A DNA stretch of 64,000 nt from Scilla litardierei. Taxonomy: Eukaryota > Streptophyta > Magnoliopsida > Asparagales > Asparagaceae. The notes below the pieces were generated by a model. It worked only from the letters and a program-made list of their open reading frames with translations. It did no database searches and was not told the DNA's origin. This document shows positions 63,216 to 64,000 of the stretch, piece by piece (position 1 is the first letter of the stretch; each line of letters begins with the position of its first letter). Location: the NCBI GenBank assembly GCA_030789695.1, contig CM061142.1:151301266-151365265 (forward strand). The letters run 5' to 3'. A program made the position numbers and the translations under genes.

Positions 63216-64000
63216 TGACAAACAAACATAAACAAAAAGATAAATAATTGTGCTTAATGAAAACTTACTCCTACATAGATGCCAATCAAGTTAGTCAACA
63301 AAAATTAGAGCATCTATATATCAATTGAAGCAAATGAGTAAGATATGAGTGAATTCAATTCATGAAATCTAGGAAATAAAAAAAATCCCTATTCATTGTA
63401 ATCTTACTCCCCCTGAATCTAAGGCAACTTCAATCTTAGATTCAAAGTGTTAGCACATACTTAGCACATTCATTATGAATCTTGTATGTTTATTTCTCTC
63501 CCCCTATGGCATTATCCAAAAAGGTGGGAGTAAATAACAACAATAATCGTGCTAAATAAGAACTAACAACAATCAAGGAGTATAAAGATATAAAGAATCA
63601 AAACTCATAAAACCACATCAAATACTTATGTGAATATAGGAATGGAAGTCCAATATCAACATTTTAGATTTACGAAACAAAAATAGTTTCAAAAACGCAT
63701 CACATCACAAATAGCATGAATAATCTAATATCAAGCCCAAATTGTCTCAACATCAATTAGAAGAGAATATATCATTCATGGAGACAATATCACAATCCGG
63801 ACACAGATATGCTTATCAATTATACAAGATGTGACACAAAAGACGAAACAGTAATGTCATATATATATCAAAGATGACATGAGTACACATCAGGTGGACA
63901 TCACCATGTCCAACCAAAAAAATACATCATGACATCAGCGTACATTAGCATCAAATATCCATCACTACACAAAATACAACCATCATACAAACTAACACAA
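63216..64000 (-). other. 3' internal non-coding region of the Sirevirus-like element
   Basis: No coding sequence is seen. TACTCCCCCTGAATCTAAGG (about 63406) and similar CTCCCCCT tracts are repeated, as in the pol-to-LTR region of Sireviruses. Confidence 0.6.

Larger units (their letters stand above)
61379..64000 (-). mobile_element. Copia (Sirevirus-like) element on the minus strand, 3' LTR and 3' non-coding end in window
   Basis: The 3' LTR is 61379-63196. Minus strand: starts TGTTGAGTATTGG at 63196, ends CCAGGGTCCTTACA at 61379, with ACTATTCAACCCCCTTCTAG near the end as in Sirevirus-type LTRs. It is preceded by CAAAAGGGGGGAGAA (polypurine tract) at 63197-63215. The internal region to the right is non-coding up to the window end. 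It sits in the LTR of the Athila-like element after TTCAAAAA. Confidence 0.8.

Noticed and set aside
1..64000. tRNA or rRNA genes
   Set aside because: No cloverleaf with matching A and B boxes and no rRNA signature was seen. Primer-binding sites only mimic tRNA 3' ends.

Overview
The window is nuclear DNA from a flowering plant. The evidence is a host gene with GT/AG introns, many nested Ty1/copia and Ty3-type LTR retrotransposons primed by initiator-Met or Asp tRNA, a Mutator-like element, and a piece of plastid ndhB. A monocot with TE-inflated introns is plausible, but the species cannot be read from the sequence.

There is one clear host gene, on the plus strand: a clade-type plant protein phosphatase 2C (PP2C). 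Four exons are visible (7632-8015, 8205-8322, 8947-9170, 43812-44363). Their phases match exactly and together give about 425 residues ending in a natural stop. The first exon, expected to carry the N-terminus, is not in the window, so the intron before 7632 is probably also very long. The intron between exons 9170 and 43812 is 34,641 bp and divides the metal-binding DG-(x)WD motif. It is packed with transposons.

Layout. 1-4194: minus-strand copia-type element that keeps gag but has no pol, cut by the window edge. 4195-7345: LTR remnants, AT-rich DNA and a GC-rich repeat block with a helitron-like palindromic end. 7632-9170: PP2C exons. 9625-15019: nearly intact minus-strand copia with 123-bp LTRs and an antisense histone-H1-like insert in its leader. 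15406-18164: gag-only Ty3/gypsy element. 20022-24470: decayed copia whose 3' LTR carries a 1.27-kb Pack-MULE with a captured nitrate-transporter (NRT2) fragment. 26471-30547: gag-only copia. 30548-32790: LTR-like block split by a hAT-like element. 33361-42874: full-length decayed copia with target duplication AAAAG. 43812-44363: last PP2C exon.

Downstream of the gene: 45700-52893 is a nest of copia copies, one with a plastid ndhB insert (46945-47328) and one interrupted by another copia (47638-50860) whose integrase has lost its catalytic Glu. 54316-56622 is a chimeric copia. A minus-strand Athila/Tat-like non-autonomous element (56623-61378) is inserted in its LTR, and a further minus-strand copia LTR (61379-63196) is inserted in that, with internal sequence to the window end.

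The most unusual signal is that several otherwise unrelated elements carry dense arrays of short CpG-centred palindromes in their LTRs: ACACGGCCGTG in 33361-35093 and 41521-42874, CAGTCGACTG in 61379-63196, ACGCGGTCG hairpins in 30830-32530, and a small CACGGCCGTG set at 47638. A related LTR at 2887-4194 lacks the array, so the array looks like a module gained or lost within the family.
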